From assembly GCF_002954715.1 (NCBI RefSeq), contig NZ_MSCP01000001.1:637432-675096 (forward strand): a stretch of DNA of 37,665 nt, read 5' to 3'. Below, one piece after another: positions 1 through 6,747 of the stretch. The DNA is from Aliivibrio sifiae. GTDB taxonomy: Bacteria; Pseudomonadota; Gammaproteobacteria; Enterobacterales; Vibrionaceae. A model generated the notes under the pieces. That model saw only the letters and a list, made by a program, of their open reading frames with translations. It was not told the origin of the DNA and searched no databases. The first letter of the stretch is position 1. Every line of letters begins with the position of its first letter. The translations under genes were made by a program, and so were the position numbers.

Positions 1-10
1 GATGCGGTGA

Positions 11-39
11 ATAATAGGGGGAACCGTTCTTCTTGTAAA
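11..39 (-). promoter_or_regulatory. tRNA-type sigma70 promoter pointing out of the window
   Basis: Read on the minus strand there is TTTACA (39-34), a 17-bp spacer and TATTAT (16-11), followed by TCACCGCATC. The same boxes, spacer length and TCACCGCA discriminator precede both tRNA-Ser genes at 1327 and 2074. I infer that a further tRNA unit starts just left of base 1. Confidence 0.75.
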
Positions 40-65
40 GCACTCTTTTAAAAATAAAAACTGTT

Positions 66-102
66 CGCTTTAAATTTGGTCATATCGATGAAATTTAAAG
101 CG
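66..102 (-). terminator. Probable terminator of the carbonic anhydrase gene
   Basis: A perfect 12-bp inverted repeat (66-77 and 91-102, 13-nt loop) lies just after the stop of the carbonic anhydrase gene. On the minus strand it is followed, after AACAG, by a T-rich run. The stem is AT-rich and the loop long, so it may be a modest terminator. Confidence 0.5.
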
Positions 103-121
103 GAATGTGGCTTTTTTATTT

Positions 122-829
122 TTATTGCAGTACCGGTCGGGCATTAATCGCTTGTGTTGGGCGGTTATTGCCATCATATAATGCTTTAAATTGAGTTAAT
201 TGTTGTGATGAAATGCTAATTGGATTCTTCATTACAAACCAAGTAACCCCTTCACTGCATGGTGGAGTCGTTAATGAACCATTAAAACGATAATAAGCTT
301 GATCGGCTGGAAGTAAATTCACAAGGTCTAATTTATTTGTTAAATCTACTTCTCCTGATTTTGGCATTTCTTTCCATACTTTAGCTAATTCTGTATTTGC
401 TTTACCTTCTTTAAACATTACTCCGATAACAGCAAGATTCCCCTCTTTATCTGAATGAACTAAGTGCATCTCTAATGGAAAAGAATGGCCAGCTATGAGG
501 TTTTCACTTGGCGCATGAAAGTGCAATTGAAGAAGGTTAAATGTTTTCCCTTCTATTTTTATTGATTGCTTACCATCAAAGTTAACTTGCACTGTATGTC
601 CATTGTTTACAATATTTTTTCCTGCTTGAGTATAATTAAAGGTAATTGGTTTTAATTCGCTTTCAACTGCACCTGTAATATCGATTGGAGATTGGTTTAC
701 ACCTGATTGACACGTTCCGTGCCAGTGGGCGGGAGCCGTTTCTCCTGAATAACTCCATTCAGAGGCTGCAACAAGGCAGCTAGCAGATAGAGCAGTTAAA
801 GCCGTTAACGTTGTAATGATTTTTTTCAT
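122..829 (-). CDS. Periplasmic alpha-carbonic anhydrase
   Basis: The enzyme interconverts CO2 and bicarbonate, probably in the periplasm. The 235-residue product opens with a signal peptide (KK, then a hydrophobic stretch to about residue 22, cleavage likely near VAAS-EW). Alpha-class marks are clear: QSPIDI at 46-51, the zinc ligands H103 and H105 in LHFHAPSEN, the third ligand H122 in EMHLVH, and SLTTPPCSEGV at 185-195 with the substrate-binding threonines. C40 and C191 are placed to form the disulfide usual in secreted bacterial forms. The gene stands alone, with a probable terminator behind it and tRNA genes upstream on the same strand. All key residues are present, so it should be active. 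The family assignment is firm; the physiological role (CO2 supply or pH) is inferred. Confidence 0.95.
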   Translation of the reverse strand: MKKIITTLTALTALSASCLVAASEWSYSGETAPAHWHGTCQSGVNQSPIDITGAVESELKPITFNYTQAGKNIVNNGHTVQVNFDGKQSIKIEGKTFNLLQLHFHAPSENLIAGHSFPLEMHLVHSDKEGNLAVIGVMFKEGKANTELAKVWKEMPKSGEVDLTNKLDLVNLLPADQAYYRFNGSLTTPPCSEGVTWFVMKNPISISSQQLTQFKALYDGNNRPTQAINARPVLQ

Positions 830-1082
830 GGTTTTTATTTATCTCATTATTTTATAAAGCGAGATCACAGGCTAGTACAAATACTGGTGAGTTAAAAACG
901 CTTTGAATGAAATTTAGCTAGCTACTTCCATTTTTATGAAAGTGTCTGAGAATTTGTTTTAGTTTTAAAACAATAAAATCGAGAAGTGGGAAGAATTTGA
1001 ATCTTGAAAAGTAGTAGAGATAGAAGGGGGGTTAGTGTTGATATATTTATATAGATTACTTAAATATTATATTCAGCAGATA

Positions 1083-1113
1083 CAAAAAAGCCTCGTCATT
1101 TCTGACAAGGCTT
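1083..1113 (-). terminator. Terminator of tRNA unit A
   Basis: On the minus strand an 11-bp stem (one U-G pair, arms 1103-1113 and 1088-1098) with a GAAA loop is followed by a T run. It sits 9 bp after the CCA end of tRNA-Asp. The same sequence follows unit C, and a mutated copy follows the decayed unit B. Confidence 0.85.
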
Positions 1114-1121
1114 CGTTGTAT

Positions 1122-1198
1122 TGGCGGAGCGGACGGGACTCGAACCCGCGACCCCCGGCGTGACAGGCCGGTATTCTAACCAACTGAACTACCGCTCC
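1122..1198 (-). tRNA. tRNA-Asp (GUC)
   Basis: The 77-nt gene reads on the minus strand from GGAGCGGTAGTTCAG to GCTCCGCCA. The acceptor stem GGAGCGG/CCGCTCC, anticodon arm CCTGTCACG with GTC, and TTCGAGTC T-loop are intact, and CCA is encoded. It is cotranscribed behind tRNA-Ser with a 38-bp spacer. It is identical to the copy at 1869-1945. Confidence 0.97.
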
Positions 1199-1236
1199 AA
1201 TTTTTAAAACTCAGACTCTATCTGAATTTTGAAAAG

Positions 1237-1327
1237 TGGTGGAGGGATAGGGATTTGAACCCTAGAACCGCTATTAACGGTTGCCGGTTTTCAAGACCGG
1301 TGCTTTCGACCACTCAGCCATCCCTCC
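1237..1327 (-). tRNA. tRNA-Ser (UGA)
   Basis: The 91-nt gene reads on the minus strand from GGAGGGATGGCTGAG to CCCTCCACCA. It has the long variable arm typical of serine tRNAs (ACCGTTAATAGCGGT), anticodon TGA in GTCTTGAAAAC, and an encoded CCA. It is the first gene of its transcription unit, directly behind the promoter at 1338-1366. Confidence 0.97.
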
Positions 1328-1337
1328 AGTGCGGTGA

Positions 1338-1366
1338 ATAATAGGCGGAACAGGTTTTATTGTAAA
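1338..1366 (-). promoter_or_regulatory. sigma70 promoter of tRNA unit A
   Basis: Minus strand: TTTACA (1366-1361), 17-bp spacer, TATTAT (1343-1338), then the GC-containing discriminator TCACCGCA. Transcription should begin only a few bases before mature tRNA-Ser. A GC-rich discriminator fits stringent control of stable RNA; that last point is inference. Confidence 0.85.
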
Positions 1367-1556
1367 GCCTTAATTTTAAAATAGATTCTGTTTGATTTAA
1401 TTTTAAACAATGTGAAGGTATTTAAAGCTATATTGAGGATTCAAAGTAAGAATTATTTATGTCGATATAGGTTGGGAATTATGAGATTTAACTAGGTAAA
1501 CAATAATGAAAATTGAGGAGGGTTTAGTGCTAATTTGAGCTATTACTATATTCTAC

Positions 1557-1790
1557 AGATACAAAAAAGCCTCGTCATTTCTGATAAGGTTTCGTTGTAT
1601 TGGCGGAGCAAGCGGGACTTTCTACCTCACCTTGAGAGCAGCTCGTCCCTCGGCGTGTCAGGTCGCTCAGTTCTCCAATAAAAAGTCTAACCAACTAAAC
1701 TATCCCTCCACCACTATTCAAAATTCAGATTCTATCTGAATTTTGAATAGTGGTGGAGGGATAGAAATTTGAATTCTAGCGTCGCTATTT
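1557..1790 (-). pseudogene. Decayed tRNA-Asp/tRNA-Ser unit (unit B)
   Basis: A recognisable but broken copy of the neighbouring units. The terminator at 1563-1592 has mutations in its stem. The tRNA-Asp remnant at 1601-1710 keeps the 3' end (TGGCGGAGC) and GTCTAACCAACT from the 5' half. Its middle is disrupted by about 30 extra bases, and its 5' acceptor end is replaced by tRNA-Ser-like sequence (tatccctcca). Only the 3' half of tRNA-Ser remains, at 1751-1790, with several changes. No promoter like those of units A and C is present. It cannot yield functional tRNAs. Confidence 0.85.
1700..1764. repeat. Perfect 31-bp inverted repeat with 3-nt loop
   Basis: Arms 1700-1730 and 1734-1764 are exact reverse complements around the loop TCT. 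The right arm is the normal spacer plus tRNA-Ser 3' end of the decayed unit. The left arm is an inverted copy of it that has replaced the acceptor end of the tRNA-Asp remnant. Confidence 0.95.
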
Positions 1791-1829
1791 TAAATACAGA
1801 TATCGATGAGGTTCTATATTCGATAGATA

Positions 1830-1860
1830 CAAAAAAGCCTCGTCATTTCTGACAAGGCTT
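1830..1860 (-). terminator. Terminator of tRNA unit C
   Basis: Same stem, GAAA loop and T run as at 1083-1113, located 8 bp after tRNA-Asp on the minus strand. Confidence 0.85.
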
Positions 1861-1868
1861 CGTTGTAT

Positions 1869-1945
1869 TGGCGGAGCGGACGGGACTCGAACCCGCGACC
1901 CCCGGCGTGACAGGCCGGTATTCTAACCAACTGAACTACCGCTCC
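1869..1945 (-). tRNA. tRNA-Asp (GUC), second copy
   Basis: Identical to the gene at 1122-1198: 77 nt, anticodon GTC, intact cloverleaf, CCA encoded. It follows tRNA-Ser in unit C. Confidence 0.97.
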
Positions 1946-1983
1946 AATTTTTAAAACTCAGACTCTATCTGAATTTTGAAAAG

Positions 1984-2074
1984 TGGTGGAGGGATAGGGA
2001 TTTGAACCCTAGAACCGCTATTAACGGTTGCCGGTTTTCAAGACCGGTGCTTTCGACCACTCAGCCATCCCTCC
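1984..2074 (-). tRNA. tRNA-Ser (UGA), second copy
   Basis: Identical to the gene at 1237-1327: 91 nt with long variable arm, anticodon TGA and encoded CCA. Confidence 0.97.
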
Positions 2075-2084
2075 AGTGCGGTGA

Positions 2085-2113
2085 ATAATAGTAATATCCT
2101 TACTTTTTGTAAA
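2085..2113 (-). promoter_or_regulatory. sigma70 promoter of tRNA unit C
   Basis: Minus strand: TTTACA (2113-2108), 17-bp spacer, TATTAT (2090-2085), then TCACCGCA. The spacer sequence differs from that of unit A, but hexamers and spacing are the same. Confidence 0.85.
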
Positions 2114-2134
2114 GCATAAAATGAAAAAAAATGG

Positions 2135-2880
2135 TCGAGTGCGCTATTTTTGTGCATGATGCTTCATTTTTAACTAATTTCATTGTTTTTGTTATATAAA
2201 ACAGTCGCAATGCAGCCGTTATTTTCTTCTTTATATTTAGCGTAAAGCTTAAGTCATAGAGCTGACAGATATCTCTAACAATTAATAATCCTAAACCGAA
2301 ACCTTCAATACCGCGAGGTTTGCTATCTAACCCTATACCTGAATCAATAATTGAAAATCCATTTTGATTCATTAATAAGGAGATTTGCCTTTCTTCAGTG
2401 CAATTAAACGCATTTTTTATCAAATTACCGATTAATACTTTTAAAATATTTTCGGGGCTATAGGTAGTTGTTAAGTTGTCTATTTGAATATTGTAAGTGA
2501 CTTTTTTAAAGCGTATAAAGGTGAGAATTAGCTCGTAATATATTATCTAACTCAGCTTCCATTGCGCTTCGGTAGAACTTTGTTGTATTTTTGTTATCAG
2601 ATGCGTCACGAGTTAATGACAGTAAAGCATCAATGAAATCAGTCATCTCTTCAATGGCATCATTGAGACGTTGTTTTTGACGTTGCAGAAAATCAGGAAC
2701 ATTTGATTGATCAAATAAGCTTGTTGCGCCCTTCATCACCATTAATGGGGTGCATAGTTCATGGCTTGCATAGCGAGTGAAAACTCGTTCTCGTTTAATC
2801 AATTGTTCGATTTGTTGGTAATTGGTATTAATTGTTTGAATTAGGAGTGCCGTTCCTTGAGTATTGCCTGAAATATCTTT
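2135..2880 (-). pseudogene. Sensor histidine kinase remnant (C-terminal part)
   Basis: The reading frame at 3069-2506 enters kinase sequence near 2880: an end-of-HAMP-like helix, then the H-box ASHELCTPL with the phosphoacceptor His (the usual Arg of HELRTPL is Cys) and a dimerisation helix. A frameshift in the A-run near 2505-2520 breaks the frame. The -1/+1 frame resumes with LIGNLIKNAF (N box), IIDSGIGL (G1) and GFGLGLLIVRDI (G2) down to about 2135. The sensor and transmembrane N-terminus are missing. Family identity is clear from the boxes; the signal sensed is unknown. It is not a functional kinase as sequenced. Confidence 0.85.
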
Positions 2881-3304
2881 TGGAGCTGAAAGAAGTAGAC
2901 TTTTCATTATGATAAGTTGAGTTGGATTAAGGCAGAAAGTTAACCCTTGGCGAGATAATGTATGTGAATTCAAATTTAAGCATAAATCGTCAAACTGCAA
3001 TTCTGTCTTAGCTTGTTTGCCAAAGGTTCTACGAACAAGTGCATTAATGCGAGCATCCAGAATATTCAAATCAAAAGGTTTAATTAGATAGTCGTCAGCT
3101 CCTTATTGAAAGCCTAATAGCGTGTCTTCTGTTATATCGCGTGCAGTGAGCATTAAATTGGTGTATCTACTCCTTCTCCTCGAAGGCAGTGGCAAACGGT
3201 AAGGCCATCCATTTTAGGCAGCATAATATCTAGAATGATTAAGTCGAAGTCTTCTTTTTTTGCGAGTTCATAACCTTGTTGTCTTCAACAAGTAGTAGTT
3301 TCAT
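2880..3304 (-). pseudogene. OmpR-family response regulator remnant
   Basis: Reading from ATG at 3304, MKLLLVEDN begins a receiver domain. About 30 codons are then missing, and the frame shifts to one giving KKEDFDLIILDIMLPKMDG, which contains the phosphoacceptor Asp. A one-base loss in TPI-LMLTARD follows, and a TAA interrupts GFQ*GADDYLIKPFD. The rest (LDARINALVRRTFG and the start of the winged-helix domain, to about 2880) is open but fuses directly to kinase sequence, so half the DNA-binding domain is deleted. This is a dead OmpR/PhoB-type regulator, partner of the kinase remnant. Confidence 0.88.
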
Positions 3305-3421
3305 AAATACCTCATTTTGATCGCAATGGATTATTTTATCTATTTACCGTGAAAAAAGTGGATTCGATTAGGGTTTTGATTTTATTTTTTGTAGTAATGG
3401 AAATATTCAAACGGCGGATAT

Positions 3422-3451
3422 AAAAAATCCCTTCTGATAAAGGGATTTTTT
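3422..3451 (-). terminator. Terminator after yejM
   Basis: A perfect 12-bp inverted repeat (3422-3433 and 3440-3451) whose arms are AAGGGA followed by six T. It overlaps the region just after the yejM stop and should end leftward transcripts. It is symmetric enough to act in both directions. Confidence 0.8.
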
Positions 3452-3456
3452 ATGGA

Positions 3457-5265
3457 TTATTTTTTAGGATGATAAAACCGTTTTAACTCGGAGATGCCTT
3501 GCATCAATAAGGAGAGTTTTGGTTTTTCATCAGTAAGGCGATTGTAATTTTCATCGTAGACTTTGTAGTTACCAAATGTATCTATAACAACAGTGTTCGT
3601 ATTTGTTATTAAAGCGATATTTTTTCTATCACCCGCTAGTAACCAATTACGGTCATTGTCTTGAGTAAACAAATTTAAACCACTGCTGTAACTTTCCGAT
3701 GGTGTCGTTGTCTTTAAGAATGACTCCATTAGTGTTGGTGTTAAATCTAAGTGGCTTGAACGAGTCATAATTAATTCAGGCTCAACTTCCGGCCAATGAA
3801 TTAACATTGGGACACGTAATTGGTACTGACTAAAGTTGGTACTTGAACCCCAGCTATTGGTATTAGTTTCATCAAATTCCATACCGTGATTTGATGTGAT
3901 CACAACAATGGTCTTTTCCCAGTCAGGAGATTGTTTTAATGCGTTCAATACTGCTTTAAGTTGCTGATCGGTTTTTTTAACTGCTTTACGGTAGTTAACT
4001 TCAAAAGCACTTTGATCTGAGTTTTCTGTTGATATTGGACTAGTTGCGTCATATTCAGAGACAGAGGTCAGTTCTAAATAACTAAACCATGGTTTGTCAG
4101 GTGTCTGTGCTTTGAACCAATCATTCCATTGAGAAATTGCTTTGCTATCAGACATTTTCTCTTTAGGTTCGCCGATCTCGTCTTTAGTAAAGATGATTTG
4201 TTTATATAATGAAGAGTTGAAGTCATCGCCACTGAATAAGCCAAAAGTGTAATTACGATTATGTAACTCAGCTAAAATAGGCGATTCAATATTTGAATTT
4301 CTAAAATTATCAACGTAATTTCCAGGAAGACCATAGAAAAGACCAAATAGGCTCGTCGGGTTATTGCTTGCGCTGTAATGATTATTGTAATTTACATTGT
4401 TCTGTGCGAAACGGGTTAAATTTGGAGTATCAGTATGATTCAATGTATCGGCACGAAGGCTATCGATCATAATGATTTGTAAATTATAACCGGTTTGTTT
4501 TGACTTGAATTTAATTGGCTCTAGTGGATAACGCATTGCCTCTTGAGCCCCGCCTGCGCCTTCTTCTTGAATTTGTTTTGTTAACGCTTCACGGTCGATA
4601 AAACCATGCTTCTCTAAGAATGAGCGAGCGGTCATTGGATATGACAATGGGAAAGTGGCTCGTTGGGCGGTTACTGGTCCATAAGCAGAAGCATCTGCCC
4701 ATGTATGAATTAAATGACTACCAATGAAGGCAACAGAAAACAGAATGGCAAAAGGGCGACCTACGTGCTTATGAGCTAATTTACGAAGCTTATTCCAAAC
4801 CCACTCAGATAGAGAAAGTTGAAGTAGGAAGATTACAGGTACGAGAATGAACAGGTATTGCCATTGCGTGTTTAAATTTGATTTGTCGTTGTTTAAGAGC
4901 ATATCCCAAACCAGAGGCGTAATATGCAAATGAAGATTTTGATAAGCGTAAGTATCAAGCAGTAACAATGTCATACCTGCGGTAGCGATAGTGACACTTA
5001 ATACTCGCATTAAGCGCTGAGATGGCGTAACAAAGGTTAAGGGGAACAAAACCAGAATGTAAAAGCCAAAGACGAGAAAACCAAAATGACCTATCCAGTT
5101 TAAAACCAGATAGGTCTGTCCTAATAGCGTTTCAGGCCATGGTGATTGCGAGATATAACGTGTGCCAATAAGCATTGCAGCAATGATATTGAAAAAGCTG
5201 AACCAGTGGCCCCAAGTTATTAACTTAGAGACTTTGTCGCCGTAAGTATTTCCGCTATCAACCAT
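3457..5265 (-). CDS. yejM: YejM/PbgA (LapC)-type inner-membrane protein with sulfatase-like periplasmic domain
   Basis: The 602-residue protein has an N-terminal DUF3413 membrane part with about five helices (roughly residues 15-190). A linker follows, then a periplasmic domain of the sulfatase/alkaline phosphatase fold starting near IIMIDSLRADT. In E. coli YejM is essential: it senses periplasmic lipid A/LPS and tunes LpxC breakdown through LapB. That role is taken from the family, not from this sequence. Length matches E. coli YejM (586 aa) closely. The gene follows yejL by 19 bp on the same strand, and this pair is divergent from yejK, the same order as in E. coli. The start at 5265 gives MVDSGNTYGDKVSKLITWGHW, the expected cytoplasmic N-terminus. 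Confidence 0.93.
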   Translation of the reverse strand: MVDSGNTYGDKVSKLITWGHWFSFFNIIAAMLIGTRYISQSPWPETLLGQTYLVLNWIGHFGFLVFGFYILVLFPLTFVTPSQRLMRVLSVTIATAGMTLLLLDTYAYQNLHLHITPLVWDMLLNNDKSNLNTQWQYLFILVPVIFLLQLSLSEWVWNKLRKLAHKHVGRPFAILFSVAFIGSHLIHTWADASAYGPVTAQRATFPLSYPMTARSFLEKHGFIDREALTKQIQEEGAGGAQEAMRYPLEPIKFKSKQTGYNLQIIMIDSLRADTLNHTDTPNLTRFAQNNVNYNNHYSASNNPTSLFGLFYGLPGNYVDNFRNSNIESPILAELHNRNYTFGLFSGDDFNSSLYKQIIFTKDEIGEPKEKMSDSKAISQWNDWFKAQTPDKPWFSYLELTSVSEYDATSPISTENSDQSAFEVNYRKAVKKTDQQLKAVLNALKQSPDWEKTIVVITSNHGMEFDETNTNSWGSSTNFSQYQLRVPMLIHWPEVEPELIMTRSSHLDLTPTLMESFLKTTTPSESYSSGLNLFTQDNDRNWLLAGDRKNIALITNTNTVVIDTFGNYKVYDENYNRLTDEKPKLSLLMQGISELKRFYHPKK

Positions 5266-5284
5266 GGTAATTGAATTCTCGCTC

Positions 5285-5512
5285 TTAGTGAGTTTTTGGT
5301 GTATCTAATGAGCTAAGCAGTGCTTGAGCAAATTTTTCAGCGATGATTTTACGCTGCTCTGCTGGCACTTCTTGGTTTAGTACATTGGTAGCAATGTTAC
5401 CAACCAACATTAGAGATAGATCAGCTGGTGCACGATGTTTATCTAATACATCGACCATCTCTGTTAACATTTGTTCAATTTGTTTGTTGCTGTATTTAGA
5501 AGTAATAGCCAT
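5285..5512 (-). CDS. yejL: YejL, UPF0352/DUF1414 small protein
   Basis: A 75-residue helical cytoplasmic protein with the family pattern [20 protein letters not shown], then [20 protein letters not shown]. Its biochemical function is not known. It is the first gene of a two-gene unit with yejM (19-bp gap) and diverges from yejK, a conserved arrangement in gammaproteobacteria. Length equals the E. coli protein (75 aa). Confidence 0.93.
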   Translation of the reverse strand: MAITSKYSNKQIEQMLTEMVDVLDKHRAPADLSLMLVGNIATNVLNQEVPAEQRKIIAEKFAQALLSSLDTPKTH

Positions 5513-5588
5513 AAGTCTTTTCAGTTAATGATAGTGAAAGCGGCTTATGATAACCTACTATGCACGTCAACTAAAAACCTTTTCTATT

Positions 5589-6605
5589 ATGAGTTTAACC
5601 CTTTCAAACGTAATTTTACATAAATTAGTAAAAAATGAGCAAGATGAACTCGAAGTTTGTCTACGAAATCAAACTCTTGACAACGAAGAGTTCACTGAAG
5701 CCCTAGTTTTTGAGCTACATCGTGTCTTTAACTCTAAAGCTGGTAAAGGCTTTGGCGTATTTAAGACGGAAAGTGAGTTTGGTCATTGGTTAGGATCTGT
5801 TCGTAAGAATGAAACACCATTCTTAGAATTCAGTAATAAATCGGCTGAAAAATTAAAATCAGAATTGATTAAATACCCGTTTGCTGAAGAAGGTATCTTA
5901 GTGATTGCTGAGTATCGCTCGCTAGCAACTGAATACCTTTTTGTTGCAGTTTTACCGTCAAATGAAAGCATGAAGGTAACAGAGCAGCTAGACATAAGCT
6001 CGACGGATTATCTTGATATCGCAAAAATGGATATTGCAGCTCGTATTGATTTATCAACATGGGAGACTGATTCGGATTCAAATCGCTACCTGACTTTTAT
6101 TAAAGGGCGTGTAGGCCGTAAAGTTTCTGATTTCTTCTTGGATTTTTTACAAGCAGATGTTGGTATGGATACTAAGGTACAAAACCAAGTATTACTGCAA
6201 GCAGTAGAAGATTTTTGTGCAGATGAACGTTTAGAAAAAGAAGAAAAGCAACAATACCGTAAACAAGTATATGATTACTGTAATGGTCAACTGCAAGCAG
6301 GTGAAGAATTAACGGTAAAAGAATTGTCGGGTGAATTGCCTATCTCTGAATCTGGTTCTAATTTCTACCAGTTTGCAGAAGAGCAAGGTTATGAGCTAGA
6401 AGAATCGTTTCCTGTTGATCGTACCGCATTACGTAAGTTAACTAAATTTGTTGGCGCTGGTGGTGGTTTGTCATTGAATTTTGATGCGATGCTATTGGGC
6501 GAACGTGTGTTCTATGATCCAGAAACTGACACACTGACGATTAAGGGTACGCCACCAAACCTTAAAGATCAATTAACACGACGCTTAGGTTCTTCTGAAT
6601 CATAA
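5589..6605 (+). CDS. yejK: Nucleoid-associated protein YejK (NdpA)
   Basis: A 338-residue nucleoid-associated protein of the NdpA family, which associates with DNA in E. coli. The start is taken at the ATG at 5589 (MSLTLSNVILHKLVKN), which aligns with E. coli YejK MSLDINQIALHQLIK. An in-frame start at 5547 would add 14 residues unlike the family. The C-terminal part includes FVGAGGGLSLNFDAMLLGE and ends DQLTRRLG, as in other members. It is transcribed divergently from yejL-yejM, with about 76 bp holding both promoters. No strong Shine-Dalgarno is visible before 5589, so the start call depends on homology. Confidence 0.92.
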   Translation: MSLTLSNVILHKLVKNEQDELEVCLRNQTLDNEEFTEALVFELHRVFNSKAGKGFGVFKTESEFGHWLGSVRKNETPFLEFSNKSAEKLKSELIKYPFAEEGILVIAEYRSLATEYLFVAVLPSNESMKVTEQLDISSTDYLDIAKMDIAARIDLSTWETDSDSNRYLTFIKGRVGRKVSDFFLDFLQADVGMDTKVQNQVLLQAVEDFCADERLEKEEKQQYRKQVYDYCNGQLQAGEELTVKELSGELPISESGSNFYQFAEEQGYELEESFPVDRTALRKLTKFVGAGGGLSLNFDAMLLGERVFYDPETDTLTIKGTPPNLKDQLTRRLGSSES

Positions 6606-6747
6606 CCTGTGACTATATTGTCAAAAATAAAGTCCCCGATTTATTCGTAATTGTCGGTTTGTTCTCAAATATTTGATAACTTGATTTTTGCAAAATGATA
6701 CCCTATCTATCCTTTTATTATAAAATTCTGGCTAGGTAGGGTTGTTC

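Larger units (their letters stand above)
1078..1344 (-). repeat. tRNA-Ser/tRNA-Asp unit A (267-bp direct repeat, copy 1)
   Basis: By eye this segment is identical base for base to 1825-2091. The repeat covers the terminator, tRNA-Asp, the spacer, tRNA-Ser and the -10 box, and ends one base beyond the -10 hexamer. Sequences on either side diverge at once, including the promoter spacer, although spacer length and -35 box are kept. Confidence 0.9.
1825..2091 (-). repeat. tRNA-Ser/tRNA-Asp unit C (267-bp direct repeat, copy 2)
   Basis: Identical by eye to 1078-1344, at an offset of 747 bp. The identity includes the intergenic spacer, so the two copies are either recent duplicates or kept alike by gene conversion. 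Confidence 0.9.

Noticed and set aside
1078-2091. Possible CRISPR array or mobile-element repeat
   Set aside because: The repeats are tRNA operons with promoter and terminator; no short regular repeat-spacer pattern and no transposase or target-site duplication is visible.
2506-3069. 187-codon frame as a real novel sensor protein
   Set aside because: It joins half a winged helix to a kinase H-box and both flanks continue as broken homologous sequence in other frames, so it is a deletion product within a pseudogene.
5343-5528. Plus-strand frame opposite yejL
   Set aside because: Fully inside the conserved yejL gene on the other strand; no independent evidence.
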